From Spirochaetia bacterium (GTDB lineage Bacteria > Spirochaetota > Spirochaetia > Treponematales > Treponemataceae): a DNA stretch of 57,390 nucleotides. Where the stretch lies: assembly GCA_900767955.1 (NCBI GenBank), contig CAAGBC010000036.1, forward strand, positions 1 to 57,390, given 5' to 3'. The notes under the pieces were generated by a model that was not told where the DNA came from, made no database searches, and worked only from the letters and a program-made list of their open reading frames with translations. Position 1 is the stretch's first letter; every line of letters begins with the position of its first letter. The position numbers and the translations under genes are program-made. Below are positions 1 through 7,608 of this stretch, in pieces.

Positions 1-113
1 ACGAGTCAAATAGCAATAGGCTTGAACGTCAGTGAAAGCGAGGGACTTAAGTCTCAGCTTGAGGACCTAGCCTTATAGGCTAAGTGCAAACCACCCGTTT
101 GACGGGTGGTTAT
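1..113 (+). mobile_element. Right end of an IS200/IS605-type element (partial)
   Basis: A perfect 9-bp hairpin (ACCACCCGT, loop TTG, ACGGGTGGT) at about 90-110 follows a stop codon at 76-78 and a smaller hairpin around 69-83. This arrangement is typical of the right end downstream of an IS605 OrfB/TnpB gene, where the guide RNA also maps. The open frame 1-78 (ending SQLEDLAL then stop) could be the TnpB C-terminus, but I cannot recognise it from 25 residues. The bulk of the element would lie left of the window. Confidence 0.4.
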
Positions 114-272
114 GATTTAGGGTTTAATACAAACCCTAAAAACGGCCGAGTCAAGGCCTTGAGCAAAGCGTGCCTTGACCGGACGTATTTTGGTTCTAAA
201 ATTTTGGGAGAACCTGTGAGGTGTCTCAAGGGTTTAAGTGTAACGGCCCTTGACCACCGAATTGAATTTGTT
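114..272. repeat. Hairpin-rich spacer before the radical SAM gene
   Basis: Contains an inverted repeat at 119-137 (AGGGTTT / AAACCCT) and another near 152-182 (GTCAAGGC / GCCTTGAC), plus AAGGG/CCCTT arms further on. The reading frame of the next gene runs open through this repeat DNA, but the encoded residues look like repeat translation rather than protein. Confidence 0.45.
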
Positions 273-1181
273 ATGAAGCGCTTTTATTCTGTTTCTGATT
301 TTTATAAGAATAAGTTTGGATGTAAGGTTTATAAAATTTCTCTTGATGCTGGTTGTACTTGCCCAAATAGAGATGGAACAAAATCTTTTGGTGGTTGCAT
401 TTTTTGTAGTGGCTCTGGTTCTGGGGATTTTGCCGCTGATAAAAATCTTTCTATCGCGGAACAAATTATTCAAGCAAAACAGCGTGTTTTATCTAAAAAT
501 AAAGATGGAAAATTTATTGCTTATTTTCAGAATTTTTCAAATACTTATGGAAATCCGTCTGAGTTATCACAAAAATATAATGAAGCAATTGCACAGGAAG
601 ATGTTGTTGGAATTTCTATTGCAACAAGACCTGATTGCTTAAATGATGAAATTCTTAATGAAATTGCTGAATTGGTGAATAAAACTTTTGTTTCTATTGA
701 ATTGGGATTTCAAACTTCTAAAACTGAATCTATTGAATATATAAGACGATTTTTTTCTAATGAAGAGTATCTTTTGGCTGTAAAAAAAATCAAAAATATT
801 TCTGAAAAGATTCATGTGGTAACTCATTTGATTTTTGGTTTACCTAATGAAACTGAACAAGATATGTTGAATTCTGTGAAATTTGTTGTTGCTGCAAAAT
901 CTGATGGAATAAAAATTGCGTTGCTTCATGTATTGGAAGGAACTGATTTAGCAATTGATTACAAAAATAATGCGTTTTCTTGTTTGGAAATGGAAGAATA
1001 TTTTAAAATTCTTGGTAAGGCATTAAAAATTATTCCAAAAGATGTTGTGATTCATAGGTTGACTGGTGATGGGCCTAAAAAAATCTTGATTGCTCCTTTG
1101 TGGACTGGACAGAAAAAAGTTGTGTATAACGCAATGAATAAATATTTTGATGAAATTAATTTGCTTCAGGGAAGTGACTAG
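273..1181 (+). CDS. TIGR01212-type radical SAM protein (YhcC-like)
   Basis: Radical SAM enzyme of the YhcC family, substrate unknown. The start at 273 gives MKRFYSVSDFYKNKFG, the usual beginning of the family; the frame is open further upstream but only through hairpin repeats. The cluster cysteines are in CTCPNRDG (C28, C30) and GGCIFC (C42, C45), with C30, C42 and C45 the likely Fe-S ligands. The TRPDCLN and ELGFQT segments in the middle are typical of the family. At 302 residues the length is normal. It stands alone, with mobile DNA on the left and a dispersed repeat on the right. Confidence 0.85.
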   Translation: MKRFYSVSDFYKNKFGCKVYKISLDAGCTCPNRDGTKSFGGCIFCSGSGSGDFAADKNLSIAEQIIQAKQRVLSKNKDGKFIAYFQNFSNTYGNPSELSQKYNEAIAQEDVVGISIATRPDCLNDEILNEIAELVNKTFVSIELGFQTSKTESIEYIRRFFSNEEYLLAVKKIKNISEKIHVVTHLIFGLPNETEQDMLNSVKFVVAAKSDGIKIALLHVLEGTDLAIDYKNNAFSCLEMEEYFKILGKALKIIPKDVVIHRLTGDGPKKILIAPLWTGQKKVVYNAMNKYFDEINLLQGSD

Positions 1182-1193
1182 TTTGTGGATGGG

Positions 1194-1312
1194 CAAGGGA
1201 TTGGAGCAACTGCGAAGCAGTCCCGGATTTGGACGATTATGTAGTGTAACGAAATAATTGGCTAAAGTAGGGATGAAATGCGGTAGACATGGAATTGCGG
1301 AAAGCCCGGTTT
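1194..1312. repeat. Dispersed ~100-bp repeat, copy 1
   Basis: Shares its skeleton with segments near 9925-10030 and 48159-48250: a GGGATTGGA-like start, a small hairpin with a GCGAAGC tip (here ACTGC GAA GCAGT at 1209-1221), variable middle sequence, and an ending GGAAAGCCCGG. The rest of the 1182-1580 gap has no convincing gene. Confidence 0.5.
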
Positions 1313-1403
1313 TTGATTGGCATTTGAAGATGTTTTTGTGTTGTGAAATTTTGCCAAGCAAAAATGACCCAAGAAAATAATATTGTTTAATAAAAAAAAT
1401 ATT

Positions 1404-1489
1404 TTGGTTGTGGGAAATTTCTTTATTATAATTGAAGTAGGCAAGTGAGTTTTGTACGCTTGAAAGAATGTTATAATTCGTGATAGAAT
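1404..1489 (+). promoter_or_regulatory. Promoter candidates for the Fe-S scaffold gene
   Basis: Two possible sigma-70 sites. One is TTGGTT (1404-1409), 17 nt, then a perfect TATAAT (1427-1432). The other is TTGAAA (1460-1465), 18 nt, then TAGAAT (1484-1489). Both point at the gene starting at 1581. The sequence alone cannot choose between them. Confidence 0.35.
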
Positions 1490-1580
1490 ACTAAATTAGA
1501 AAATTAAGGGTTATTGAAAGGTTTTTTACGGGGAAATCTTGTGGAAGGCTTTGATGACCTAATTATTATAGGAGTACCAA

Positions 1581-2282
1581 ATGAAATACACAGCAGAAGT
1601 GGAACATATGTGTCCACTAGCAAAAGCTGCCTATCATGGACCAGCTCCCATCCCAGAAGAAGGCGAATGGGTAAAAGCTAAAACAGTAGAAGACATTTCT
1701 GGTTTTACACACGGAATCGGTTGGTGTGCACCTCAGCAGGGAGCATGTAAATTAACACTTAATGTAAAAAAAGGTGTTATTGAAGAAGCTCTTGTTGAAA
1801 CAATCGGTTGTTCTGGTATGACTCACTCAGCTGCTATGGCTTCTGAAATTCTTATCGGAAAAACTATTATTGAAGCATTAAATACTGACCTTGTTTGTGA
1901 TGCAATTAACACAGCAATGCGTGAATTGTTCCTTCAGATTGTTTACGGTCGTACACAGTCTGCATATTCAAAAGATGGTCTTAAAGTTGGTGCTTCTCTT
2001 GAAGATCTTGGAAAAAATCTTCGTTCACAGGTTGGAACTATGTTTGCAACTCGCAAAACTGGTCCTCGCTACCTTGAAATGACAGAAGGTTATGTTGAAA
2101 CTTGTGCTGTTGATAAAGATGGTGCAATTATTGGATATAATACTATCAACTTTGGTAAATTTATGGACGCTGTAAAAGACGGTGTAGATCCAAAAGAAGC
2201 TATGGATAAAGCTCGTACTCATTACGGTCGCGTAACTAAAGAAGACGGTATGGTTAAACTTATTGACCCAAGAAAGGAATAG
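1581..2282 (+). CDS. NifU/SufU-like iron-sulfur cluster scaffold protein
   Basis: Resembles NifU N-terminal-type scaffold proteins that are found next to GGGtGRT genes. Candidate cluster cysteines are C49 and C56 (GWCAPQQGACKL) and C77 (TIGCSGM). At 233 residues it is longer than a plain IscU because of its own C-terminal part (residues about 140-233). A clear SD (AGGAG) precedes the ATG. It ends 10 bp before the GGGtGRT start, so the two genes form an operon. The role in cluster assembly or delivery is inferred from family and context; the client protein is unknown. Confidence 0.75.
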   Translation: MKYTAEVEHMCPLAKAAYHGPAPIPEEGEWVKAKTVEDISGFTHGIGWCAPQQGACKLTLNVKKGVIEEALVETIGCSGMTHSAAMASEILIGKTIIEALNTDLVCDAINTAMRELFLQIVYGRTQSAYSKDGLKVGASLEDLGKNLRSQVGTMFATRKTGPRYLEMTEGYVETCAVDKDGAIIGYNTINFGKFMDAVKDGVDPKEAMDKARTHYGRVTKEDGMVKLIDPRKE

Positions 2283-2292
2283 GAGGAAGAAA

Positions 2293-3333
2293 ATGGCATT
2301 GTTTGAAGATTTTGAAGGTCGTATTCCTCAGATTAATAAAGTATTAAAAGAAAATGGTTTTTCTGAAGGTGAAAAAGGTCTTCAGGAAGCTCGTGAACTT
2401 TGTACTGCTCGTGGATTTGATCCTTATGACATTTGTGAAAAAACACAGCAGATTTGTTTTGAAGATGCAAAATGGGCATACGTTTTAGGTGCTGCTCTTG
2501 CAATTAAAAAAGGCGAAAAAGAAGGTGGAATTACTGGTTCTGATGCTGCTGCTACAATCGGTGAAGGACTTCAGGCTTTCTGTCTTCCAGGTTCTGTAGC
2601 TGATGACCGTAAAGTTGGTATTGGTCACGGAAATCTTGGTGCTCGTCTTTTGAACGAAGAATCAAAATGTTTTGCTTTCTTGGCTGGTCACGAATCATTC
2701 GCAGCTGCTGAAGGTGCTATTAAAATTGCTGAAAAAGCTAACAAAGTTCGTAAAGAACCACTTCGTGTTATTCTTAACGGTCTTGGAAAAGATGCTGCTC
2801 AGATTATTAGCCGTATTAACGGATTTACTTATGTTCAGACTGAATTTGATTATTTCAACGGTCAGGGAACAGATAAGGCTCTTAAAGTAATTAAAGAAGT
2901 TCCTTATTCTAACGGACCTCGTTCAGCTGTAAAATGTTACGGTGCAGACGATGTTCGTGAAGGTGTTGCAATCATGTGGCACGAAGGTGTAGATGTTTCT
3001 ATCACTGGTAACTCAACTAACCCAACACGCTTCCAGCACCCTGTTGCAGGAACATACAAAAAAGAACGCCTTTTAGCTGGTGAAAAATACTTCTCTGTAG
3101 CTTCTGGTGGTGGTACAGGTCGTACACTTCACCCAGATAACATGGCTGCAGGTCCAGCATCATACGGATTTACAGATACTTTAGGACGCATGCACTCAGA
3201 TGCACAGTTCGCAGGTTCTTCATCTGTTCCAGCTCACGTAGAAATGATGGGCTTTATGGGAATGGGTAACAATCCTATGGTAGGCTGTACAGTTGCAACT
3301 GCAGTAGCAGTAGCAGAAAGCTTTAAGAAATAA
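2293..3333 (+). CDS. GGGtGRT family protein
   Basis: Member of the GGGtGRT family, whose name motif is visible at residues about 272-277 (SVASGGGTGRTLHPDN). Biochemical function is unknown to me. AGGAGG at 2281-2286, six bases before ATG 2293, fixes the start (MALFEDFEGR); an upstream in-frame ATG lies inside the previous gene. The protein is 346 aa, glycine- and alanine-rich, without membrane segments. The partner upstream is an Fe-S scaffold, so a shared redox or cluster role is likely. Codon choice looks like that of a highly expressed gene. Its 3' end is copied several times just downstream, and a decayed fragment lies at 5570-5735. Confidence 0.8.
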   Translation: MALFEDFEGRIPQINKVLKENGFSEGEKGLQEARELCTARGFDPYDICEKTQQICFEDAKWAYVLGAALAIKKGEKEGGITGSDAAATIGEGLQAFCLPGSVADDRKVGIGHGNLGARLLNEESKCFAFLAGHESFAAAEGAIKIAEKANKVRKEPLRVILNGLGKDAAQIISRINGFTYVQTEFDYFNGQGTDKALKVIKEVPYSNGPRSAVKCYGADDVREGVAIMWHEGVDVSITGNSTNPTRFQHPVAGTYKKERLLAGEKYFSVASGGGTGRTLHPDNMAAGPASYGFTDTLGRMHSDAQFAGSSSVPAHVEMMGFMGMGNNPMVGCTVATAVAVAESFKK

Positions 3334-3620
3334 GAATTTCTGAAGTAGCACAACTGGACAGCCGTAGGTCAGTTTATGCATTTGCATAAACTGATTAGTG
3401 AAACGATCTGTACAGTTGCTACAGCTGTTGCAGTAGCAGAAAGCTTTAAGAAATAAAAATTTCTGAAGTAGTGCTGTTGCAGTAGCTAAATATCTGTGAA
3501 ACAGATATTTAGGTAAGCAGATTTATCTGCGACCAGAAACCTTTAAGAAATAAGAATTTCTGAAGTAGTGCAACTGGACGGGTTTGTGAAACGATCTGTA
3601 CAGTTGCAACTGCACTAAGT
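3334..3620 (+). repeat. Degenerate tandem copies of the GGGtGRT gene 3' end with hairpins
   Basis: The gene tail (GAAAGCTTTAAGAAATAAG then AATTTCTGAAGTAG) occurs at 3316, again at 3439 and, degenerate, at 3536. The preceding gene segment CTGTACAGTTGC recurs near 3409 and 3596. Between copies lie hairpins: TCAGTTTATGCA / TGCATAAACTGA near 3380-3406, and a perfect 10-bp stem AAATATCTGT with loop GAA (3488-3510). Spacing between tails is about 123 and 97 bp. Confidence 0.8.
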
Positions 3621-3654
3621 AAATAAGTTTGATTCTTAAACTTGTTTGAATGAG

Positions 3655-3697
3655 CCACTTGCTAGAAAAAGTGATTTTTCTGGTGAGTGGTTTTTTT
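3655..3697 (+). terminator. Rho-independent terminator after the GGGtGRT tail repeats
   Basis: CCACT ... AGTGG arms enclose an inner AGAAAAA / TTTTTCT stem with loop GTGA, followed by seven T. It probably ends the scaffold-GGGtGRT transcript after the tail copies. From 3698 to 3955 no gene is seen. Confidence 0.75.
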
Positions 3698-3909
3698 ATG
3701 TAAATATTTTACCATACAGTATGCTACTAAAGTATGGATTACAAAAGATGGTAAGTGTTCTTTAGCAAATAATAATTTAAATAAATTGCACGCAAAAACA
3801 AAAAAACACGCAAAAGCAAGAAAATTCTCAAATTAAAACAGAATTATTCCCACTTTGCGTGTTTTGTTACAGCCAGAAAGCCAACAATTCTTTGCTGTAC
3901 CTCATTTTT

Positions 3910-3936
3910 ATACCCTCTTTATTTTCGGGTATTTTT
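3910..3936 (+). terminator. Small terminator-like hairpin
   Basis: ATACCC and GGGTAT arms separated by 11 nt and followed by TTTTT on the plus strand. No plus-strand gene directly upstream needs it, so its role is uncertain. Confidence 0.35.
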
Positions 3937-3955
3937 CGACTGTACTTTTATGTTA

Positions 3956-4765
3956 TTAGTAAAAGCTAAGAATCAGAGAAAGATATTTTTTATGTTTTTC
4001 TTTAGCTTTAGAATAATAGTTGCGGGCGCAATAATAAGATATACATTTGATTTCTCTAAGTTTTTTCTGAAGGGCAACAGATTCATCAATTATGCTGCCA
4101 GAAAAGATTTCGTCTCCAGTATCAGTAAAAGAACTCGTCCATTCTTTACTTTTATAATATTCTTTTAAAGCCTCAACACATTCAGTTGCATTTTTTAGAA
4201 GGAATGCAGCATCATCAGGTATGTTTATTTCGGCAAGGTTGTTGCATTCTCTAAAAGCTCTATCCAAATATTCTAGACCTTTAGGAAGCGTTACAGATGT
4301 AAGTCCTGTGTTACGGAATGCATCTTCTTCAATAGCAAAAAGCTTCTCTGGCAGTGTAACCATTTTAAGGGATACACAATCACTAAAAGCTTTCTTTCCA
4401 ATATAAAAAAGCTCCTCTGGCAGTGTAACATTTTCAAGGGATTCACAACTACTAAAAGCCAATTCCTGTATAACTTTGACAGATGAAGGGATTACTACGG
4501 ATTTTATCTTCTTGTTTCCAAGAAACCCACTGATAACTTCAACCGGCAACCCCTGGATAGTTTCAGGAATCACCAGGTTCTTTGCATTGCCCTTGTACTT
4601 CGTGATTCCAATAAAATTTCCGTCTTTGGAAAGTCTAAATTCAAAGTCACTCTCCGGCGCCGCCTTTGCGGTTTCACCCTTTTTACTGCATCCTGCAAAA
4701 GAAGGAACTACCATCAATGCCAAAGCTAGACCTGCAAGCATGGCAAAACGTTTTGCTGTTTTCAT
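3956..4765 (-). CDS. BspA-type leucine-rich-repeat lipoprotein
   Basis: Predicted surface or periplasmic lipoprotein. The N-terminus MKTAKRFAMLAGLALALMVV is a signal peptide ending in a lipobox (FAGC, Cys26). Residues about 75-180 hold treponemal/BspA-type LRR_5 repeats, seen as recurring VTLPEELFYIGKKAFSDC-like units. Such proteins often bind host or polysaccharide ligands, but no ligand can be named here. ATG 4765 is preceded by AAGGAG at good spacing; a TTG two codons earlier is less likely. The C-terminal 60 residues lack repeats and are charged. It lies between two stretches of decayed GGGtGRT sequence. Confidence 0.75.
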   Translation of the reverse strand: MKTAKRFAMLAGLALALMVVPSFAGCSKKGETAKAAPESDFEFRLSKDGNFIGITKYKGNAKNLVIPETIQGLPVEVISGFLGNKKIKSVVIPSSVKVIQELAFSSCESLENVTLPEELFYIGKKAFSDCVSLKMVTLPEKLFAIEEDAFRNTGLTSVTLPKGLEYLDRAFRECNNLAEINIPDDAAFLLKNATECVEALKEYYKSKEWTSSFTDTGDEIFSGSIIDESVALQKKLREIKCISYYCARNYYSKAKEKHKKYLSLILSFY

Positions 4766-4820
4766 AAACAACTCCTTATAAGTTTTATTTTTAAGACCAA
4801 AAAGCCTTGTTTTCCGAATT

Positions 4821-5420
4821 TTAATTTATGCCGAATTTGCCCTTCCAATAAATCAGAAAGTCTATTTTCTTAACAGAGGAAATAGAAGGGGCATAAATGG
4901 GGAACTTGCTGTCAAAAAAATGGAGAACTGTTTTTGCCTCGTCTGTTTCAAAAAAAATCTTGTACCGTTCATCAAGTTCTGCATACTGTTCCAGGGCATT
5001 TTGAAGCCTTTCTGCAAAACTTCCACTTTTCATGAGATTCAGAGAGAAATAAAGCTTTACAAATCTGTCAATAATCGGCTTTGAGTCGTTAAGTCCTGCA
5101 AGCATTTTTGTTGCAAACGAAAGTTCAAAAAACTTTCCTGTGTTCTCTCTGCCATTCAGTTTTCGCAGGACCGTTTCCAGCGTGAGATTTTTTTCTTTTT
5201 TACATTCGCTAAAGACAGCAAAAAAATCTTTTTTCCAGTTCGCGCTTCTTGATGTGACTCCGTAAAATCTGCACCATGTCTTTTGAAATTCTTCGTCGAA
5301 ATTTCCGCTTCTGATTTTGTCTTGTAACCTTAAATATGTCGCAAGCCCGCAGTTTTCTTCTGTTGAAATGCCAAGTATTTTCTCAACATAATTATTATCA
5401 ATACAGATTTTGTTAGCCAT
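4821..5420 (-). CDS. Hypothetical protein (199 aa)
   Basis: I do not recognise this protein. It is soluble, mostly helical by composition, with no signal peptide. A segment near residues 98-120 (FELSFATKMLAGL then KPIIDRFV) and a later KFPIYAPS faintly recall helix-hairpin-helix proteins that carry an F-T-K-L ... P-I-x-D pattern, but that is too weak for a call. No good SD precedes ATG 5420. It is encoded upstream of, and in the same direction as, the LRR lipoprotein, 55 bp away. Confidence 0.5.
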   Translation of the reverse strand: MANKICIDNNYVEKILGISTEENCGLATYLRLQDKIRSGNFDEEFQKTWCRFYGVTSRSANWKKDFFAVFSECKKEKNLTLETVLRKLNGRENTGKFFELSFATKMLAGLNDSKPIIDRFVKLYFSLNLMKSGSFAERLQNALEQYAELDERYKIFFETDEAKTVLHFFDSKFPIYAPSISSVKKIDFLIYWKGKFGIN

Positions 5421-5435
5421 ATATCATTTTCTGGA

Positions 5436-5526
5436 CATTGCCGCAAATCCGCACTGTTTGTGAAACAAACGAGCGGATTTGCGGCAATGAAATTTGTCAA
5501 TTTCATTGCCCATTATATAATGGGCG
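5436..5526. repeat. Cluster of perfect palindromes
   Basis: A 17-bp perfect stem (CATTGCCGCAAATCCGC, 5436-5452, with its complement at 5473-5489) encloses GTTTGT, loop GAA, ACAAAC. It is followed by a GAAATTTGTCAATTTC palindrome and CCCATTATATAATGGG. No T-run follows, so these are not ordinary terminators. They belong to the variable-stem hairpin group seen elsewhere in the window. Confidence 0.7.
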
Positions 5527-5569
5527 AAAAAATTTAAGATAAAAAGTCTGTTAGCTAGATGCAGTCTTA

Positions 5570-5735
5570 ATGTTTTGCTTTCTTGGCAGGACACGAATCA
5601 TTCGCAGCTGCTGAAGGTGCTATCAAAATTGCACAAAAAGCAGACAAAGTTCGTAAAGAACCACTTCGCTTATCAGTTTACGCTTTCGCATAAACTGATA
5701 AGCGAAGCGACCTGTACAGTTGCAACAGCATTAAG
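5570..5735 (+). pseudogene. Decayed fragment of a second GGGtGRT gene
   Basis: Positions about 5570-5667 match 2667-2764 of the intact gene with only a few substitutions, encoding FLAGHESFAAAEGAIKIA-like residues. A long hairpin (CTTCGCTTATCAGTTT and its complement, about 5665-5708) then replaces the middle of the gene. The sequence resumes with CTGTACAGTTGCAACAGCA, the gene's 3' end. Its final tail resembles the last tail copy at 3594-3625. Not functional. Confidence 0.75.
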
Positions 5736-5755
5736 CGATAAGTTTTTTTATTATG

Positions 5756-5792
5756 AATAGCGTGGAAGTAACTTCTGCGCTATTTTTTTTTT
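5756..5792 (+). terminator. Terminator after the GGGtGRT fragment
   Basis: AATAGCG ... CGCTATT arms with an inner GAAGT/ACTTC stem, followed by about ten T. Its presence suggests that the decayed copy was once a complete gene with its own terminator. Confidence 0.7.
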
Positions 5793-5812
5793 GCATTAAA
5801 GAATTAAGAGAA

Positions 5813-5842
5813 TTCAAATAATTTTAATTTACATTTTATAAT
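5813..5842 (+). promoter_or_regulatory. malQ promoter candidate
   Basis: TTCAAA (5813-5818), 18 nt, TATAAT (5837-5842). ATG lies only 15 nt after the -10, leaving a leader of about 8 nt with no SD. Confidence 0.45.
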
Positions 5843-5857
5843 ACCTATATTAAAATT

Positions 5858-7456
5858 ATGTTTATGAAATTTACAAGAAGCAGTGGTATTTTAATGCACC
5901 CGACATCTTTTGCGGGTACACCAGGTATAGGTACGCTTGGAAAAGCAGCGTATGATTTTGTTGATTGGCTTGAATTAGCTCACCAAACTTTGTGGCAGAT
6001 TCTTCCAATTGGTCCTACAGGTTATGGAGATTCTCCATACGCATCATTTTCTACATTTGCTGGCAATCCATTGATGATTGATTTGGATCGTCTTGTTGAA
6101 AAAGGCTGGGCAGATAAGAATGATATTGTTCCTGCAGATTATATTAAATCAGAAGGAAAAGTTGATTTTGGTTCTGTTGTATGGTGGAAAATGCCTGTAA
6201 TTTTTAAATGTGCAGCTTACTTCTTAAAAAATTGTAGTAAAGAAGATAGAACTGCCTATGAAGCATTTAAAAATGACAATGCTGACTGGCTTGATAACTA
6301 CGCAAATTTTACTAGTATCAAACAGTATTATGATTCAGAAGCTGAAAAACAAGGAATTAGCGGAATCGCTCAGATGTGGAATGCATTCTGGCCAAAAGAT
6401 TTAGCAACTTGTGATCCAAAAGCTGTTTCTAAATGGAATGCTGAACATACTCAGAATATTGAAGAAATTAAAGTTGTTCAGTTCTTCTTTGCAGAACAAT
6501 GGTTTAGCTTGAAAGATTATGCAAATAAAAAAGGAATTTCAATTATTGGTGATATTCCAATCTTTGTTGCTCCTGATTCTGCTGATGTTTGGGCAAATCA
6601 AAAATTCTTCCAGCTTGATGAAAAGGGAATTCCTTTGAAAGTAGCTGGTGTTCCTCCTGATTACTTTAGTGCAACTGGTCAGCTTTGGGGAAATCCATTG
6701 TATGATTGGGACGCAATGAAAAAAGATAATTATTCATGGTGGGTTAAACGCACAAAACGCATGACTGAACTTGTTGATATTTTGCGTATTGACCACTTCC
6801 GTGGATTTGAAGCATATTGGTCTATTCCTTATGGTGATGAAACAGCTGTAAATGGAAAATGGATTGACGGTCCAAATATTGCTTTGTTTGATGCAATTAA
6901 AAAAGCATTAGGTGAACTTCCAATCATTGCAGAAGACCTTGGTGTTATTACAGATGGAGTTAGAAAACTTCGTGATGATGCTCAGTTCCCAGGAATGAAA
7001 GTTCTTCAGTTTGCATTTGACCCTGGTGAAGCAGGAAAAGACGGAATGGTTAATGCATTCCTTCCACATATGTATCCACAGACTTCTGTTGTTTATACAG
7101 GAACTCATGATAATGATACAATGCAAGGTTGGCTTGATACTGCTTCTGATGCAGCTGTAAAAATTGCTGCTGATTATGCTTTTGGTGAAGCAAAAACAGA
7201 AAAAGAAGCTCGTGCGTTATCTGATTCTGGAGAATTGTGCAAAGCTTTAATCCGTAGTGCAATTGCATCTACTGCTGATATGGCTGTTATTCCTATGCAA
7301 GATATTTTGGGACTAGGTGTTGATGCTAGAATGAATATTCCTAACACAACAGGAACAAACTGGTCTTGGAGAATTGCTGACGGTGCATTAACAAAAGAAT
7401 CTTCAGAATGGTTAGCATTTATTTCTGATTTGTATGGTAGAAATATTAAAAAATAG
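5858..7456 (+). CDS. malQ: 4-alpha-glucanotransferase (GH77)
   Basis: Transfers maltooligosaccharide units between alpha-1,4-glucans in the cytoplasm. The whole 532-residue protein matches the GH77 plan: an N-terminal ILMHPTSFAGTPGIGTLG and LPIGPTGYGDSPYAS (sugar-binding loops), the nucleophile region DILRIDHFRGFEAYW, the acid/base region IAEDLG, and THDNDT for the third catalytic Asp. Length is normal for the short bacterial form. Two ATGs compete (5858 and 5864); I kept the first. No SD is visible and the -10 element is very near, so the mRNA is nearly leaderless. It stands alone between terminators, so it is probably monocistronic. Confidence 0.92.
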   Translation: MFMKFTRSSGILMHPTSFAGTPGIGTLGKAAYDFVDWLELAHQTLWQILPIGPTGYGDSPYASFSTFAGNPLMIDLDRLVEKGWADKNDIVPADYIKSEGKVDFGSVVWWKMPVIFKCAAYFLKNCSKEDRTAYEAFKNDNADWLDNYANFTSIKQYYDSEAEKQGISGIAQMWNAFWPKDLATCDPKAVSKWNAEHTQNIEEIKVVQFFFAEQWFSLKDYANKKGISIIGDIPIFVAPDSADVWANQKFFQLDEKGIPLKVAGVPPDYFSATGQLWGNPLYDWDAMKKDNYSWWVKRTKRMTELVDILRIDHFRGFEAYWSIPYGDETAVNGKWIDGPNIALFDAIKKALGELPIIAEDLGVITDGVRKLRDDAQFPGMKVLQFAFDPGEAGKDGMVNAFLPHMYPQTSVVYTGTHDNDTMQGWLDTASDAAVKIAADYAFGEAKTEKEARALSDSGELCKALIRSAIASTADMAVIPMQDILGLGVDARMNIPNTTGTNWSWRIADGALTKESSEWLAFISDLYGRNIKK

Positions 7457-7567
7457 GTATAATCTAAACGCTGATTAGACTATTTTTTGTTTTATCTGCA
7501 AAGTTTGCGTTGCAAATTTATAAAAACAAAAGGCTGTTTTGCATTTATGTGTGAAACAGTTTACGGA

Positions 7568-7595
7568 AACAGCACTTTTTTAAGTGCTGTTTTTT
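7568..7595 (+). terminator. Terminator directly upstream of the exported-protein gene
   Basis: AACAGCACTT, loop of T and A, AAGTGCTGTT, then a T-run. It ends only 13 bp before ATG 7609. It may end malQ transcription or act as an attenuator in the leader of the next gene. The 7457-7567 stretch holds further imperfect hairpins. Confidence 0.7.
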
Positions 7596-7608
7596 ATAGG
7601 TGAGTTAT

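Noticed and set aside
84..272. N-terminal extension of the radical SAM gene (open frame from 84)
   Set aside because: The residues translate hairpin repeats and the IS end; the family N-terminus begins at 273.
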